Part shown: positions 1-7,781 of the stretch, piece by piece
How the letters are laid out: each line of letters starts with the position of its first letter
How positions within the stretch are numbered: position 1 is the stretch's first letter
Assembly (NCBI RefSeq): GCF_001645685.2
Contig: NZ_CP017080.1
Span: 2,905,051-2,969,050, forward strand
DNA length: 64,000 nt
Reading direction: 5' to 3'
Origin: Peribacillus muralis
GTDB lineage: Bacteria > Bacillota > Bacilli > Bacillales > DSM-1321
Translations under genes and position numbers: made by a program
The notes under the pieces: model-generated
Seen by the model: the letters and a program-made list of their open reading frames with translations, nothing else
What the model was told of the DNA's origin: nothing
The model's database searches: none

Positions 1-96
1 AGCAATCTTCCCACTGGAACGTTTGCTGGCAAGCCAGCCTCCAATCGTAACTTCTTGATCGACGAACTTGCTTGCATCTTTTATTGTAATTTTCAC
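1..96 (-). CDS. asnS: Asparagine--tRNA ligase, N-terminal fragment (cut by window edge)
   Basis: The last 32 codons before the window edge read from a GTG start (complement of 94–96) behind a TGGAGGGA ribosome site. The peptide ends in [14 protein letters not shown], which I recognise as the N-terminal anticodon-binding OB-fold of bacterial asparaginyl-tRNA synthetase. The enzyme charges tRNA-Asn with asparagine in the cytoplasm. In B. subtilis asnS lies directly downstream of aspB. Here the HPA cluster separates the two. The rest of the gene lies outside the window. Confidence 0.88.
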   Translation of the reverse strand, partial: MKITIKDASKFVDQEVTIGGWLASKRSSGKIA

Positions 97-146
97 GGAA
101 TTTCCCTCCAAAAATAGCTTAACTTACTAAGGAATTTACTCTACTT

Positions 147-175
147 ATTATACCTATAGCCCTCCTTACAAGCAA
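147..175 (-). promoter_or_regulatory. Probable sigma-A promoter of asnS
   Basis: On the minus strand TTGCTT (170–175) is followed after exactly 17 bp by a perfect TATAAT (147–152). Transcription would start near 140, giving a leader of about 45 nt to the GTG of asnS. That is too short for a T-box. Confidence 0.65.
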
Positions 176-209
176 ATAAATCTCCTATCGGATATTCACC
201 CGCTCTCAA

Positions 210-323
210 TCATCTTTTTGGAAGCCGACTCACAGGTAGCTTGATGGTTTGCTTATTTACAAGTCCGAAGAATGTCGGGCTGTAATCAAAACCAAAATCA
301 TGAAATGTTCTCCAATCATCCAT
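210..323 (-). pseudogene. Possible C-terminal remnant of an unknown gene
   Basis: A 37-codon open frame with protein-like composition (MDDWRTFHDF...KLPVSRLPKR) ends at a TGA at 210–212. It has no Shine-Dalgarno sequence and the frame stays open only a few codons further upstream, so it looks like the tail of a decayed gene rather than an intact one. I do not recognise the family. It sits at the left edge of the HPA cluster, where the asnS–aspB linkage has been broken. Confidence 0.3.
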
Positions 324-441
324 ATTATAACCGGCTATCGATCACATCCAGTCTCATGACCTGCTAACCTAGCTTTTACCTATATATGCGGAACAAATAT
401 TTTACTTTTTTTTACTCATTATCCTTAATAATCTAAAAATG

Positions 442-482
442 TTGAACTTGAACAAAAAATCATATACGATATCATATATGAT
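442..482 (+). promoter_or_regulatory. hpaG1 promoter overlapped by two tandem GntR-type operators
   Basis: Two abutting 12-mers, ATCATATACGAT (459–470) and ATCATATATGAT (471–482), follow a TTGAAC box that occurs twice in tandem (442–447 and 448–453). The second 12-mer is a perfect palindrome and the first is one base off. The same two 12-mers recur in front of the gntR gene at 8466–8489. TTGAAC at 442–447 with TACGAT at 465–470 gives a 17-bp promoter that lies inside the operators, so bound regulator should block transcription. Confidence 0.7.
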
Positions 483-509
483 TGTAAAAAATTTCGAGGG
501 GTGAGAGCA

Positions 510-1295
510 TTGGTAAAAGCAAGGGTGAGACTTAAAGATTCCGAGTTTTCAGTAAATGTTCATGTTTCTGATCGTCATTTGGAAATGAACGGAAAAAACT
601 ATGAATTATCTCAGGTGAGTCTGGATATTCCGATTACAGGAACCGTATATGGAACATTATTAAACTTCCAAGGATCATTGGAAGCGCTGAAGGAACAAGT
701 ACACCACCCACCATATAATCAACCGCCTATAGGTCCGGTGCTTTATATTAAGCCCAGAAACACATTTTCTGCTTTTGCGAAACCAATTCCCCTTCCAGCT
801 GGGGTACCTGAATTGGAAATCGGTGCATCACTTGGAATTGTAATCAGCAAGACAGCTACAAGAGTCAAGAAAGCACAGGCAATGGATTATATAGAAGGAT
901 TTACGATCGTCAATGATATTAGTATCCCCCATGAAAGCGTTTACCGACCGGCGGTCCGTTTTAAAGCCCGTGATGGTTTTTGCCCGATCGGCCCTTGGGT
1001 AGTAACTAAAGATTCGATCTTGGATCCCGATTGTTTAGGAATCCGTGTGTATATTAATGGGGAGCTAAGGCAAGAAAATACAACAGCCAATCTCATACGG
1101 CCCATTTCCCGGCTCATTGAAGATGTAACGGACTTCATGACCTTGAATGCCGGGGACGTTCTTTTAGTCGGAGTACCGGAGAATGCCCCTCTCGCGAAGG
1201 CGAATGATCATATCAGAATCGAAATAGACGAAATTGGTTATTTGGAAAATCCAATTATACCGGAAGAAAAACTAGCGATGGAGGGGATATCATGA
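510..1295 (+). CDS. hpaG1: HpaG N-terminal-type subunit, homoprotocatechuate-pathway isomerase/decarboxylase
   Basis: Fumarylacetoacetate-hydrolase (FAH) fold protein of 261 aa that resembles the N-terminal half of E. coli HpaG, with the shared blocks KPRNT near residue 84 and RDGFCPIG near 157. HpaG decarboxylates 5-oxopent-3-ene-1,2,5-tricarboxylate and isomerises the product in HPA breakdown. Here the two halves are separate genes, and this one overlaps hpaG2 by ATGA. Where the partner has the ExE metal-binding pair, this protein reads GAS, as E. coli's N-terminal half does from memory (GAT), so it may be the metal-poor partner. The long frame opens at GTG 501, but AGGGGTGAG at 497–505 places the likely start at TTG 510. 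Confidence 0.82.
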   Translation: MVKARVRLKDSEFSVNVHVSDRHLEMNGKNYELSQVSLDIPITGTVYGTLLNFQGSLEALKEQVHHPPYNQPPIGPVLYIKPRNTFSAFAKPIPLPAGVPELEIGASLGIVISKTATRVKKAQAMDYIEGFTIVNDISIPHESVYRPAVRFKARDGFCPIGPWVVTKDSILDPDCLGIRVYINGELRQENTTANLIRPISRLIEDVTDFMTLNAGDVLLVGVPENAPLAKANDHIRIEIDEIGYLENPIIPEEKLAMEGIS

Positions 1296-2080
1296 AAAAT
1301 GCACGTGTAGCCTATGCTGGTGCCATCCATCAGGCATGCGAATTCAATGGACAGCTAAAATTGGCAGATGGTCGGATCGTTGATGAGCAAGATGTTATCT
1401 GGCTTCCTCCGTTGGAGCCCCGTACAGTATTCGCATTAGGTTTGAATTATGCTGACCATGCAAAGGAACTTGCTTTTAAAGCCCCTGAAGAACCCCTGGC
1501 TTTCTTAAAAGGGCCCAATACTTTCATCGGACATCGGGGGCAGACAAAACGGCCCATTGATGCCACATATATGCATTATGAATGCGAACTGGCTGTCGTC
1601 ATCGGAAAAACGGCGAAGAACGTAAAAAAGGAAGAAGCATTCGAATATGTTTGCGGTTATACCATTGCCAATGATTATGCAATAAGAGATTACCTCGAGA
1701 ACTACTACCGCCCGAACTTAAAGGTTAAAAATCGCGATACTTGCACCCCGATTGGCCCATGGCTCGTCGATGCTAGAGATATTCCAGACCCGATGAACCT
1801 TAAGCTGAAGACTTACGTGAACGGGAAATTGACCCAGGAAGGCAATACGTCCGATATGATATTCGGAATTGCTGAATTAATTCAATACTTCAGCAGTTTC
1901 ATGACACTGAGTCCAGGTGATGTGATATTGACCGGAACACCTGAAGGCTTGGCGGATACCGCTGTAGGCGACGAAATCACAACGGAAATTGAAGGAATCG
2001 GGAAGCTCGTCAGCACCATTGTCAGTGACGATATCTTCACGAAAGGACAGGACCATTCGCACATAAAAATTCCTTATTAA
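1292..2080 (+). CDS. hpaG2: HpaG C-terminal-type subunit, 2-hydroxyhepta-2,4-diene-1,7-dioate isomerase/decarboxylase
   Basis: FAH-family enzyme of 262 aa matching the C-terminal half of E. coli HpaG: ALGLNYADHA near residue 50, HYECELAVVIG near 90 (ExE metal ligands), YTIANDYAIRDYLENYYRPN near 128, and GDVILTGTPEGL near 212. It is expected to carry the metal-dependent decarboxylase/isomerase site acting after HpaF. Its ATG overlaps the hpaG1 stop (ATGA) and follows GGAGGGG, so the two subunits are probably co-translated and may form a hetero-oligomer. hpaF follows after 17 bp. Confidence 0.88.
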   Translation: MKNARVAYAGAIHQACEFNGQLKLADGRIVDEQDVIWLPPLEPRTVFALGLNYADHAKELAFKAPEEPLAFLKGPNTFIGHRGQTKRPIDATYMHYECELAVVIGKTAKNVKKEEAFEYVCGYTIANDYAIRDYLENYYRPNLKVKNRDTCTPIGPWLVDARDIPDPMNLKLKTYVNGKLTQEGNTSDMIFGIAELIQYFSSFMTLSPGDVILTGTPEGLADTAVGDEITTEIEGIGKLVSTIVSDDIFTKGQDHSHIKIPY

Positions 2081-2097
2081 TAGAAAGGATCAATCAT

Positions 2098-2481
2098 ATG
2101 CCTCATATCATTATAGAATACACGGACAATATTAAGGAAGACATCCTGATTGAAGAATTATTAAAGAAAATGAATGATGTATTGATTTCCTATCCCTCCA
2201 TCTTTCCGATTGGCGGCATTCGTTCCCGTGCCATTGAACTGAAGCATTATCGGGTTGCCGATGGCACAGAGAATGATGCCTTTGTTCACGCCATGCTGAA
2301 AATTGGCGCAGGAAGAAATGAGCCTGATAAGACTAACGTATGCGATTTGCTTTTTGCAACGATGGAAGCCCATTTCGCAACGCTCTTTTCCAAAAGATAT
2401 CTCGCCCTTTCCATGGAGCTTGTGGAATTCAGTGAGTCGGGCACATATAAAAAGAATAATATTCATGATCGATATAAGTGA
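2098..2481 (+). CDS. hpaF: 5-carboxymethyl-2-hydroxymuconate delta-isomerase
   Basis: A 127-aa protein starting MPHIIIEYTDN. After removal of Met it would expose Pro1, the catalytic base of the tautomerase superfamily, and its length matches HpaF (CHMI). It converts 5-carboxymethyl-2-hydroxymuconate to 5-oxopent-3-ene-1,2,5-tricarboxylate, the substrate of HpaG. The ribosome site is AGAAAGGAT upstream of ATG 2098. It is the last gene of the plus-strand hpa unit and is followed by a strong hairpin terminator. Confidence 0.88.
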   Translation: MPHIIIEYTDNIKEDILIEELLKKMNDVLISYPSIFPIGGIRSRAIELKHYRVADGTENDAFVHAMLKIGAGRNEPDKTNVCDLLFATMEAHFATLFSKRYLALSMELVEFSESGTYKKNNIHDRYK

Positions 2482-2504
2482 AACTTTATATTTAATTCCA
2501 ATTC

Positions 2505-2541
2505 AAAGGCCTTCCCTATAATTAGGAAGGCCTTTGATTAT
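2505..2541. terminator. Bidirectional terminator between hpaF and hpaB
   Basis: AAAGGCCTTCC (2505–2515) pairs perfectly with GGAAGGCCTTT (2525–2535) across a 9-nt loop. The A/T ends allow it to serve both converging units. Confidence 0.85.
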
Positions 2542-2556
2542 TACACTCTATATAGA

Positions 2557-4029
2557 TCAGTTGATTTCTGCGAGATGTTCAGAGCGGTTTAAAAACTCCT
2601 TGACGCGGTCCACATATTCCTGTTTGTCGTAGCCGTTATATAATGCGCTTGCCATCCGGATCGGATCTCCAAAAAAGAACCGTTCATACAGCGTTTGTCT
2701 TGTGCCAAATGAGCTCATGCACACATCCCAAGCCAGCCGGTACAACCTGACCCTTTCATATGCCGGCCCATTTGCTGCCTGAAGATATTTATCTAAATCT
2801 GGCCGGAGCTCAGAATTGAAATCCGCCTCATTCGGAATGGCCATTAAGCCGCTCGCTCCAAGAAGCTGCATGATTTCACTGAACCTCGGATAAATTTTCG
2901 GATAATAATTACGGGCAATGTTCAGCGGGGTGAAATCCGGAGTCATAATTCCCCACTTATCCAATTTTGCATTTGCCTCAGAGGCTGTAATGAATGCCTT
3001 CACCGTTTCAAGTGCAATGATGACTTCCGAAATCTTTTCCTGGACATGCTGATACTGCCCAATGTTGATCGTTTCCACCATCAGTTGCAAAATCCCCAAG
3101 ATGAACTCCGTTTTTGCGATATTCTTTGCTACCACCTGATGCGTCATATGGACAACGGCATTACTTTCATTATAAGCTTGGTTACAAATGCCAACATCCC
3201 CGTAGGCAAATACCCGATTCCAAGGAACGACCACATCATCAAAAACGATGATTGCATCCATTTCCTCAAATCTTGAGCCAAGCGGATGGTCATAATGTGA
3301 TTTGCCATAATCGAAGGTTTCTCGACAAATGAACTTTAGTCCTGGAGTGTTATTGGGGATGGAGAAGGCGAAAGCATAAGGATTTTCTTCTTCCGATTGC
3401 TTAAGTAATGTTGAAGGAAAAACCATGATTTCATCCGTTATCCCCCCCTGTGTAGCAAGTAGCCTCGCTCCTTTAATAATGAGCCCTTCTGAATTCTTGC
3501 CCGCTATCCTGGCGGCGATGTATGGATCGGGAAGCTTTGCCGCACTTACTCCCCTATTGACCTGCGGCTGGATCAGGGTATGTGTCAATGACAAATCCTT
3601 TTCCCTGCAGAGCTCATAATAAGCTTTCATATTTTTTGCAAATGCCGGATCCTGCGTGCCGAACATGTCCGCAGCCGAGCCATAGGCCATCAGCCCGCTA
3701 TTGATATAATCAGGAGACCTTCCCATCATGCCATTATTATGACGAGCCCATTCCTGAATCATATTTCTTCTTGTTTCAAGATCTTCCTTCGTCCGCGGCT
3801 GCAAGAATGAAGTCCCCACCCTATCATTCGAGGTTGGCGAGATGTATGTCATGATATCTTGTTTTTTGGGGTCATGCTGAAGGTCATATAATTCAGCCTG
3901 GGTTTTCATGACTCCCATGAATGCGGGATGTTCACTGAACTTACCCTTCACTTGCTCCCCATCGATCCATACATTCGCCCCTGCTTCGTCCACCCCATTA
4001 ATATATTCTTCCCCTGTTTTCGCTGGCAT
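2557..4029 (-). CDS. hpaB: 4-hydroxyphenylacetate 3-monooxygenase, oxygenase component
   Basis: A 490-aa flavin-dependent monooxygenase of the HpaB/PvcC family, with an acyl-CoA-dehydrogenase-like fold. It hydroxylates 4-hydroxyphenylacetate to 3,4-dihydroxyphenylacetate using FADH2 supplied by a reductase. Family features include the N-terminal GTSFLQPRTKEDL segment (residues 91–103), the NSGLMAYGSAADMFG region and the FDDVVVPWNRVF block in the middle domain. The start has an AAAGGAGG site. It is the last gene of the minus-strand unit, 125 bp after hpaD. The reductase HpaC is not in this window. A paralogous HpaB-like hydroxylase is possible, but the neighbourhood argues for HPA. Confidence 0.87.
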   Translation of the reverse strand: MPAKTGEEYINGVDEAGANVWIDGEQVKGKFSEHPAFMGVMKTQAELYDLQHDPKKQDIMTYISPTSNDRVGTSFLQPRTKEDLETRRNMIQEWARHNNGMMGRSPDYINSGLMAYGSAADMFGTQDPAFAKNMKAYYELCREKDLSLTHTLIQPQVNRGVSAAKLPDPYIAARIAGKNSEGLIIKGARLLATQGGITDEIMVFPSTLLKQSEEENPYAFAFSIPNNTPGLKFICRETFDYGKSHYDHPLGSRFEEMDAIIVFDDVVVPWNRVFAYGDVGICNQAYNESNAVVHMTHQVVAKNIAKTEFILGILQLMVETINIGQYQHVQEKISEVIIALETVKAFITASEANAKLDKWGIMTPDFTPLNIARNYYPKIYPRFSEIMQLLGASGLMAIPNEADFNSELRPDLDKYLQAANGPAYERVRLYRLAWDVCMSSFGTRQTLYERFFFGDPIRMASALYNGYDKQEYVDRVKEFLNRSEHLAEIN

Positions 4030-4154
4030 CTAGTATCCTCCTTTAATCCAATGATAATGAAGCGCTTATAAAATACGGTTCTGAAAATGCCGAAATCTGC
4101 CGTCCAATTTTTGAAAACCCTTCCTGCAACAAACGACAGCTTGAAGCCGCAGGC

Positions 4155-5138
4155 CTAGATCATGAATTCAGGCTTCTTTTTTTCAAGGATGGGATCTTCA
4201 AGGAGAACTTCTTCGCGCGTGATGATATCAAGGACGACGGAAGCCTCATCGAACCAAGAATCAGGAGCCTTGGCACCCCAGAAGGTCTGTCGCCTCGGAT
4301 CATCCAAATCCCAATGGATCGGTTCATTATCAGGATCGGACGTTAAATAATCGCCATTGTATAATTCGATCCTATGTCCATCCGGATCTCTTAAATAAAG
4401 GAAAAATGCGTTGGAAAGACCATGCCTTCCGGGTCCGCGTTCAATGGACTGGGCATAACCGAGTGATGCCAGCACATCACAGGCATGGATGATCGCGAGC
4501 GGGTCCGGCAGCCAGAAGCCGATATGGTGCAGCTTTGGACCAACACCATTCATGAAGGCCTGATCATGGACCGTTTGTTTCCTATGCAGCCATGTAGCCC
4601 ATAAATGCCCCGCCTCATCGATTGTATCTTCCGAGCATACAAAACCTAATTCTTTGACATAAAAGTCATGGGCTTTTTGTACATTGGGAACGCTGCAATT
4701 CACATGATCGATTCTCTGGACCCTTGAGCCTCTGTGCAAATCGAATCGTTGCAGCAGTCTCTCCGCTTTATCCATTTTGCAAAAAAACTCCATTGGCAGG
4801 CCGGAAATGTCCTGAACACGAAGCGTCCTGCCTAAAGCATGCTGCGTTCCAGCCTCCATCCACTTCATTTTCATCCCTTTGGATTTCAGAAATATTTCCA
4901 GTTCATTTAAATCCTCCTCTTTTTCAACCTTGTACCCTATCGCCTCCACGCTAGGATTTTCCGCCTTTTGCAGGATCAGCGAATGATGGTGCGCTTCCTC
5001 CAGTCCGCGTAGATAAATGTGTTCATCCGTTCTTTCCGTTTCAATAAAACCTAAGGCGTCCACATAGAATGCCCTCGATTTGTCTAAATCGGTAACATTA
5101 AGGATCGTTCTCGCAACACGAATAATGGAAAAGTTCAT
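4155..5138 (-). CDS. hpaD: 3,4-dihydroxyphenylacetate (homoprotocatechuate) 2,3-dioxygenase
   Basis: A 327-aa type I (vicinal oxygen chelate) extradiol dioxygenase with two glyoxalase-like domains (about 6–120 and 140–262), like the Brevibacterium enzyme and unlike the LigB-type HpaD of E. coli. Metal ligands can be placed at His145 (RIDHVNC), His204 or 205 (KLHHIGF) and Glu258 (HRIELYNGDY). It opens the ring of 3,4-dihydroxyphenylacetate to 5-carboxymethyl-2-hydroxymuconate semialdehyde, which HpaE oxidises. hpaE ends 25 bp upstream, so the two are co-transcribed. Confidence 0.9.
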   Translation of the reverse strand: MNFSIIRVARTILNVTDLDKSRAFYVDALGFIETERTDEHIYLRGLEEAHHHSLILQKAENPSVEAIGYKVEKEEDLNELEIFLKSKGMKMKWMEAGTQHALGRTLRVQDISGLPMEFFCKMDKAERLLQRFDLHRGSRVQRIDHVNCSVPNVQKAHDFYVKELGFVCSEDTIDEAGHLWATWLHRKQTVHDQAFMNGVGPKLHHIGFWLPDPLAIIHACDVLASLGYAQSIERGPGRHGLSNAFFLYLRDPDGHRIELYNGDYLTSDPDNEPIHWDLDDPRRQTFWGAKAPDSWFDEASVVLDIITREEVLLEDPILEKKKPEFMI

Positions 5139-5163
5139 AGAGTTCTCCCCTTCTTAATCTCGA

Positions 5164-6678
5164 TTAATTTTCGGCAGATGAAACGGCATTCTGTTCTTCC
5201 ACTCCAAATTTCGGAATGTGATGCTCTCCAATTGCAACATGGATGACTTGGGTTTCCGTATAAAATTCAAAGCTGTAATGGCCGCCTTCACGACCAACCC
5301 CACTGTATTTCGAACCTCCAAACGGAATGCGCAAATCCCTGACATTTTGGGAGTTCACCCACACCATTCCGCTGTCCACCGCTTGAGCGAATCTATGTCC
5401 ACGCTTCATATCGTTCGTCCATACATATGCGGCAAGCCCATACTTTACATCGTTAGCCATTCTCAGGACTTCCTCTTCCGTCTTGAATGGAATGACCGCC
5501 ATCACTGGGCCAAAAATCTCCTCCTGTGCCACCGTCATTTCATTTGTGCAGTTCAGTAGTAGTGTCGGGGCGATAAAGTTCCCTTGATTGAACTCCTCCG
5601 GAATGGTAGCGCTTACAACACTGGCGCCTTCATCCTTCGCTATTTTCAAGTAACGGGAGACATTATCAAAATGATTTCGATGGATTAGCGGGCCGATCTC
5701 CGTTCCTGGATCCAGTGGATTACCAATCTTGATCGTGTGAACACGCTGCTTCAATTGTTGAACGAACGGATTGATGATCGATTCATGAACGAATAACCTC
5801 GAATTTGCCGTGCAGCGCTCCCCATTGAAAGAATAGATCCCCCAAACGACGGAATCCAGGGCCCTTTCCAAGTCGGCATCTTCAAAGATGATTGCAGGTG
5901 ACTTTCCTCCGAGCTCCATGGAAAACCGCTTCATTGTATCGGCGCCATTTTTAATGATTTCAGCCCCAGTAGTCGTCTCTCCGGTAAAGGAAATCAATTG
6001 GACATCAGGATGGGCAACGAGCGATGCACCTGCCGTCTCCCCAAAACCGTGGACAATATTCAATACGCCTTTTGGCAAACCTGATTGCTCAATGATCCGA
6101 GCTAATTTATTGGCGGTCAAAGGAGACCATTCCGCTGGTTTAAGAACACAAGTATTGCCTGTGGCCAGAGCCGGGGCGATTTTCCATGTTTCCAGCATGA
6201 AAGGTGCATTCCACGGTGTAATTAACCCGGCAACACCTATAGGTTTATGAATTGTATAATTGATGAAAGTGTCATCGACCTGATACGATTCACCAATCAA
6301 TCTGCTTTTCACCATTTCAGCATAAAACCGAAAATTCTCCGCTCCCCTTGCTGCCTGTTTTTTTGTCTGGCTGATGGGAAGCCCGGTATCAAGTGTTTCC
6401 AAAAAGGAAATTTCCTCGGCATTTTCTTCAATCAAATCAGCAATCCTGCTCAAGTATGCCAATCTTTCTTCCACCTTCATCGTTCGCCACGGTCCATTAT
6501 CGAATGCTTCTTTTGCAGCTGCTACCGCCTGATCGATATCTTCTTTAAACCCTTCTGCGACATTATTGATCACTTGATTATTAAAAGGATTCAGATTGGC
6601 AAAGGTTTTTCCTGATTTTCCATCAATAAATTGCCCATTGATGTAATGCTGGACATCCTGAACTGGAAAGGTTGGCAA
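5164..6678 (-). CDS. hpaE: 5-carboxymethyl-2-hydroxymuconate semialdehyde dehydrogenase
   Basis: A 504-aa NAD-dependent aldehyde dehydrogenase. PWN (Asn157), MELGGK (general base Glu255) and GERC (nucleophile Cys289) are all present. It oxidises the ring-cleavage semialdehyde to 5-carboxymethyl-2-hydroxymuconate, the substrate of HpaF. The gene starts at TTG 6678 behind AAAGGAGG with 7-nt spacing. The specific assignment rests on the position between hpaD and the aldolase, since aldehyde dehydrogenases as a family have varied substrates. Confidence 0.87.
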   Translation of the reverse strand: MPTFPVQDVQHYINGQFIDGKSGKTFANLNPFNNQVINNVAEGFKEDIDQAVAAAKEAFDNGPWRTMKVEERLAYLSRIADLIEENAEEISFLETLDTGLPISQTKKQAARGAENFRFYAEMVKSRLIGESYQVDDTFINYTIHKPIGVAGLITPWNAPFMLETWKIAPALATGNTCVLKPAEWSPLTANKLARIIEQSGLPKGVLNIVHGFGETAGASLVAHPDVQLISFTGETTTGAEIIKNGADTMKRFSMELGGKSPAIIFEDADLERALDSVVWGIYSFNGERCTANSRLFVHESIINPFVQQLKQRVHTIKIGNPLDPGTEIGPLIHRNHFDNVSRYLKIAKDEGASVVSATIPEEFNQGNFIAPTLLLNCTNEMTVAQEEIFGPVMAVIPFKTEEEVLRMANDVKYGLAAYVWTNDMKRGHRFAQAVDSGMVWVNSQNVRDLRIPFGGSKYSGVGREGGHYSFEFYTETQVIHVAIGEHHIPKFGVEEQNAVSSAEN

Positions 6679-6707
6679 GATGATTCCTCCTTTGATTTAT
6701 CATATAA

Positions 6708-6744
6708 ATTGTAGGGATAATTAAAATTACATTATCCCTACAAT
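6708..6744. repeat. 14-bp perfect inverted repeat between the aldolase gene and hpaE
   Basis: ATTGTAGGGATAAT (6708–6721) and its exact complement (6731–6744) flank a 9-nt AT-rich loop. On the transcribed (minus) strand no T-run follows, so it is not a classic terminator. It could be an mRNA-stabilising or processing hairpin, or a protein-binding site. A degenerate version of the cluster operator (ATCATATAAATT, 6699–6710) overlaps its edge. Confidence 0.6.
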
Positions 6745-6751
6745 CTCGTAA

Positions 6752-7669
6752 TTATGACTTGATTTCTCTTTTAACCAATCCGTATGATTGAAGGGTTTCA
6801 CGCAATTCACGCTCCAAAGGTTCAGAAGGCGGGCCCATCGGAGGACGCAGTGCTGGATTTATTTTCCCCATCATTCCCATCGCCGCTTTCAATGGTCCTG
6901 GATTGGTTTCTTTAAACAATACATCATTGAGAGGCATCAATTTATAATGGAGGTCGAGTGCCTTATCTACCTCGCCTTCCACCCAAAGGTTATAGATTTC
7001 GGCCACTTCTTTAGGCGTGATGTTCGCTGTCGCACTAATATGACCCGCTCCGCCGATCGCCAGCATAGGATAGCATAACAATTCGATGCCAGAATATAAG
7101 AGGAAATCCCTTCCACAATTTAACAAGACGCGGTTCACATGTTCGAAATCCTTATTGGATTCCTTTACACCAATGATATTTTTGCAATCTTCAGCAAGGC
7201 GTGCCAGGGTCTTCACTTCTAAATTAGTCGCCGTCCTGCCAGGAATGTTATAAATGACAATCGGCATAGCAACTGAATCCGCCACTGTTTTAAAATGATT
7301 GTAAAGTGCCTGCTGGTTTGGCTTATTGTAGTAAGGAACGATCACTAAAGCGGCATCCGCTCCCATTTCCTCAGCTCTCTTTGTCAAATGCAGCGTTTCT
7401 TTTTGATTGGCGGATCCAGTACCTGGTGCAACCGGAACACGGCCATTTGCTGTTTTTATTGCAGTTTCCATCACCAATTCCCGCTCTTCAACGGTTAATG
7501 AACTGGGCTCTCCTGTCGTCCCGCATACCGAAATTCCATGGGTACCACTTTCAATATGCCAGTTTACGAGATTTTCCAGTGCAGGTACGTCCACCTCCAA
7601 TTTATTGTCAAATGGTGTTATGACTGGAGCGATGGATCCCCTTAAACGACTTTTGATTTCCTCGTACAT
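6752..7669 (-). CDS. DapA-family aldolase, probable 2,4-dihydroxyhept-2-ene-1,7-dioate aldolase
   Basis: A 305-aa class I Schiff-base aldolase of the dihydrodipicolinate synthase/N-acetylneuraminate lyase family: GTTGE near residue 50, YNIPGRT (Tyr140) and the Schiff-base lysine in GVKESNK (Lys169). Its place at the head of hpaE-hpaD-hpaB suggests that it performs the last step, splitting the heptenedioate into pyruvate and succinic semialdehyde in place of the class II HpaI of E. coli. A separate DapA-like branch with this role is described for Gram-positive HPA clusters (the 'HpaI-NOT-DapA' family, as I recall the name). The frame opens at GTG 7681, but AAGGTGG is best spaced for ATG 7669. 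Lysine biosynthetic DapA is the alternative and less likely. Confidence 0.72.
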   Translation of the reverse strand: MYEEIKSRLRGSIAPVITPFDNKLEVDVPALENLVNWHIESGTHGISVCGTTGEPSSLTVEERELVMETAIKTANGRVPVAPGTGSANQKETLHLTKRAEEMGADAALVIVPYYNKPNQQALYNHFKTVADSVAMPIVIYNIPGRTATNLEVKTLARLAEDCKNIIGVKESNKDFEHVNRVLLNCGRDFLLYSGIELLCYPMLAIGGAGHISATANITPKEVAEIYNLWVEGEVDKALDLHYKLMPLNDVLFKETNPGPLKAAMGMMGKINPALRPPMGPPSEPLERELRETLQSYGLVKREIKS

Positions 7670-7718
7670 TTTTTCGACCACCTTTTCATTAGTATGAATA
7701 TTCCGAATGATACAAGTG

Positions 7719-7774
7719 AAAAAAAATTGGCTTTGCTTTTATAGATAATCAATCGACTATTATAAAACAAAGCC
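7719..7774 (-). terminator. Terminator of the gntR gene
   Basis: On the minus strand GGCTTTGTTTTATA (7761–7774) pairs, with one bulge, with TATAAAAGCAAAGCC (7729–7743), followed by a run of eight T (7719–7726). It separates gntR from the downstream aldolase-hpaE-hpaD-hpaB unit, which therefore needs its own promoter. Confidence 0.8.
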
Positions 7775-7781
7775 TGGGTCA

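Larger units (their letters stand above)
97..500. other. asnS–hpaG1 divergent intergenic region
   Basis: This 404-bp gap holds the asnS promoter on the left, a possible gene remnant (210–323), and the hpa operator/promoter on the right (442–482). I see nothing else I can support between 324 and 440. Confidence 0.6.

Noticed and set aside
4057..4070. CcpA cre-like sequence ATGAAGCGCTTATA upstream of hpaB
   Set aside because: Only 10 of 14 positions match a good cre site, and the TG end is displaced by a base. The core AAGCGCTT alone is not enough.
5888..6250. 120-codon plus-strand frame inside hpaE
   Set aside because: Antisense shadow of a clearly coding aldehyde dehydrogenase, with no family match.
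6752..7669. Biosynthetic dapA for lysine
   Set aside because: The sequence fits the family, but it heads the hpaE-hpaD-hpaB operon and is far from dapB, so a catabolic role is more likely.
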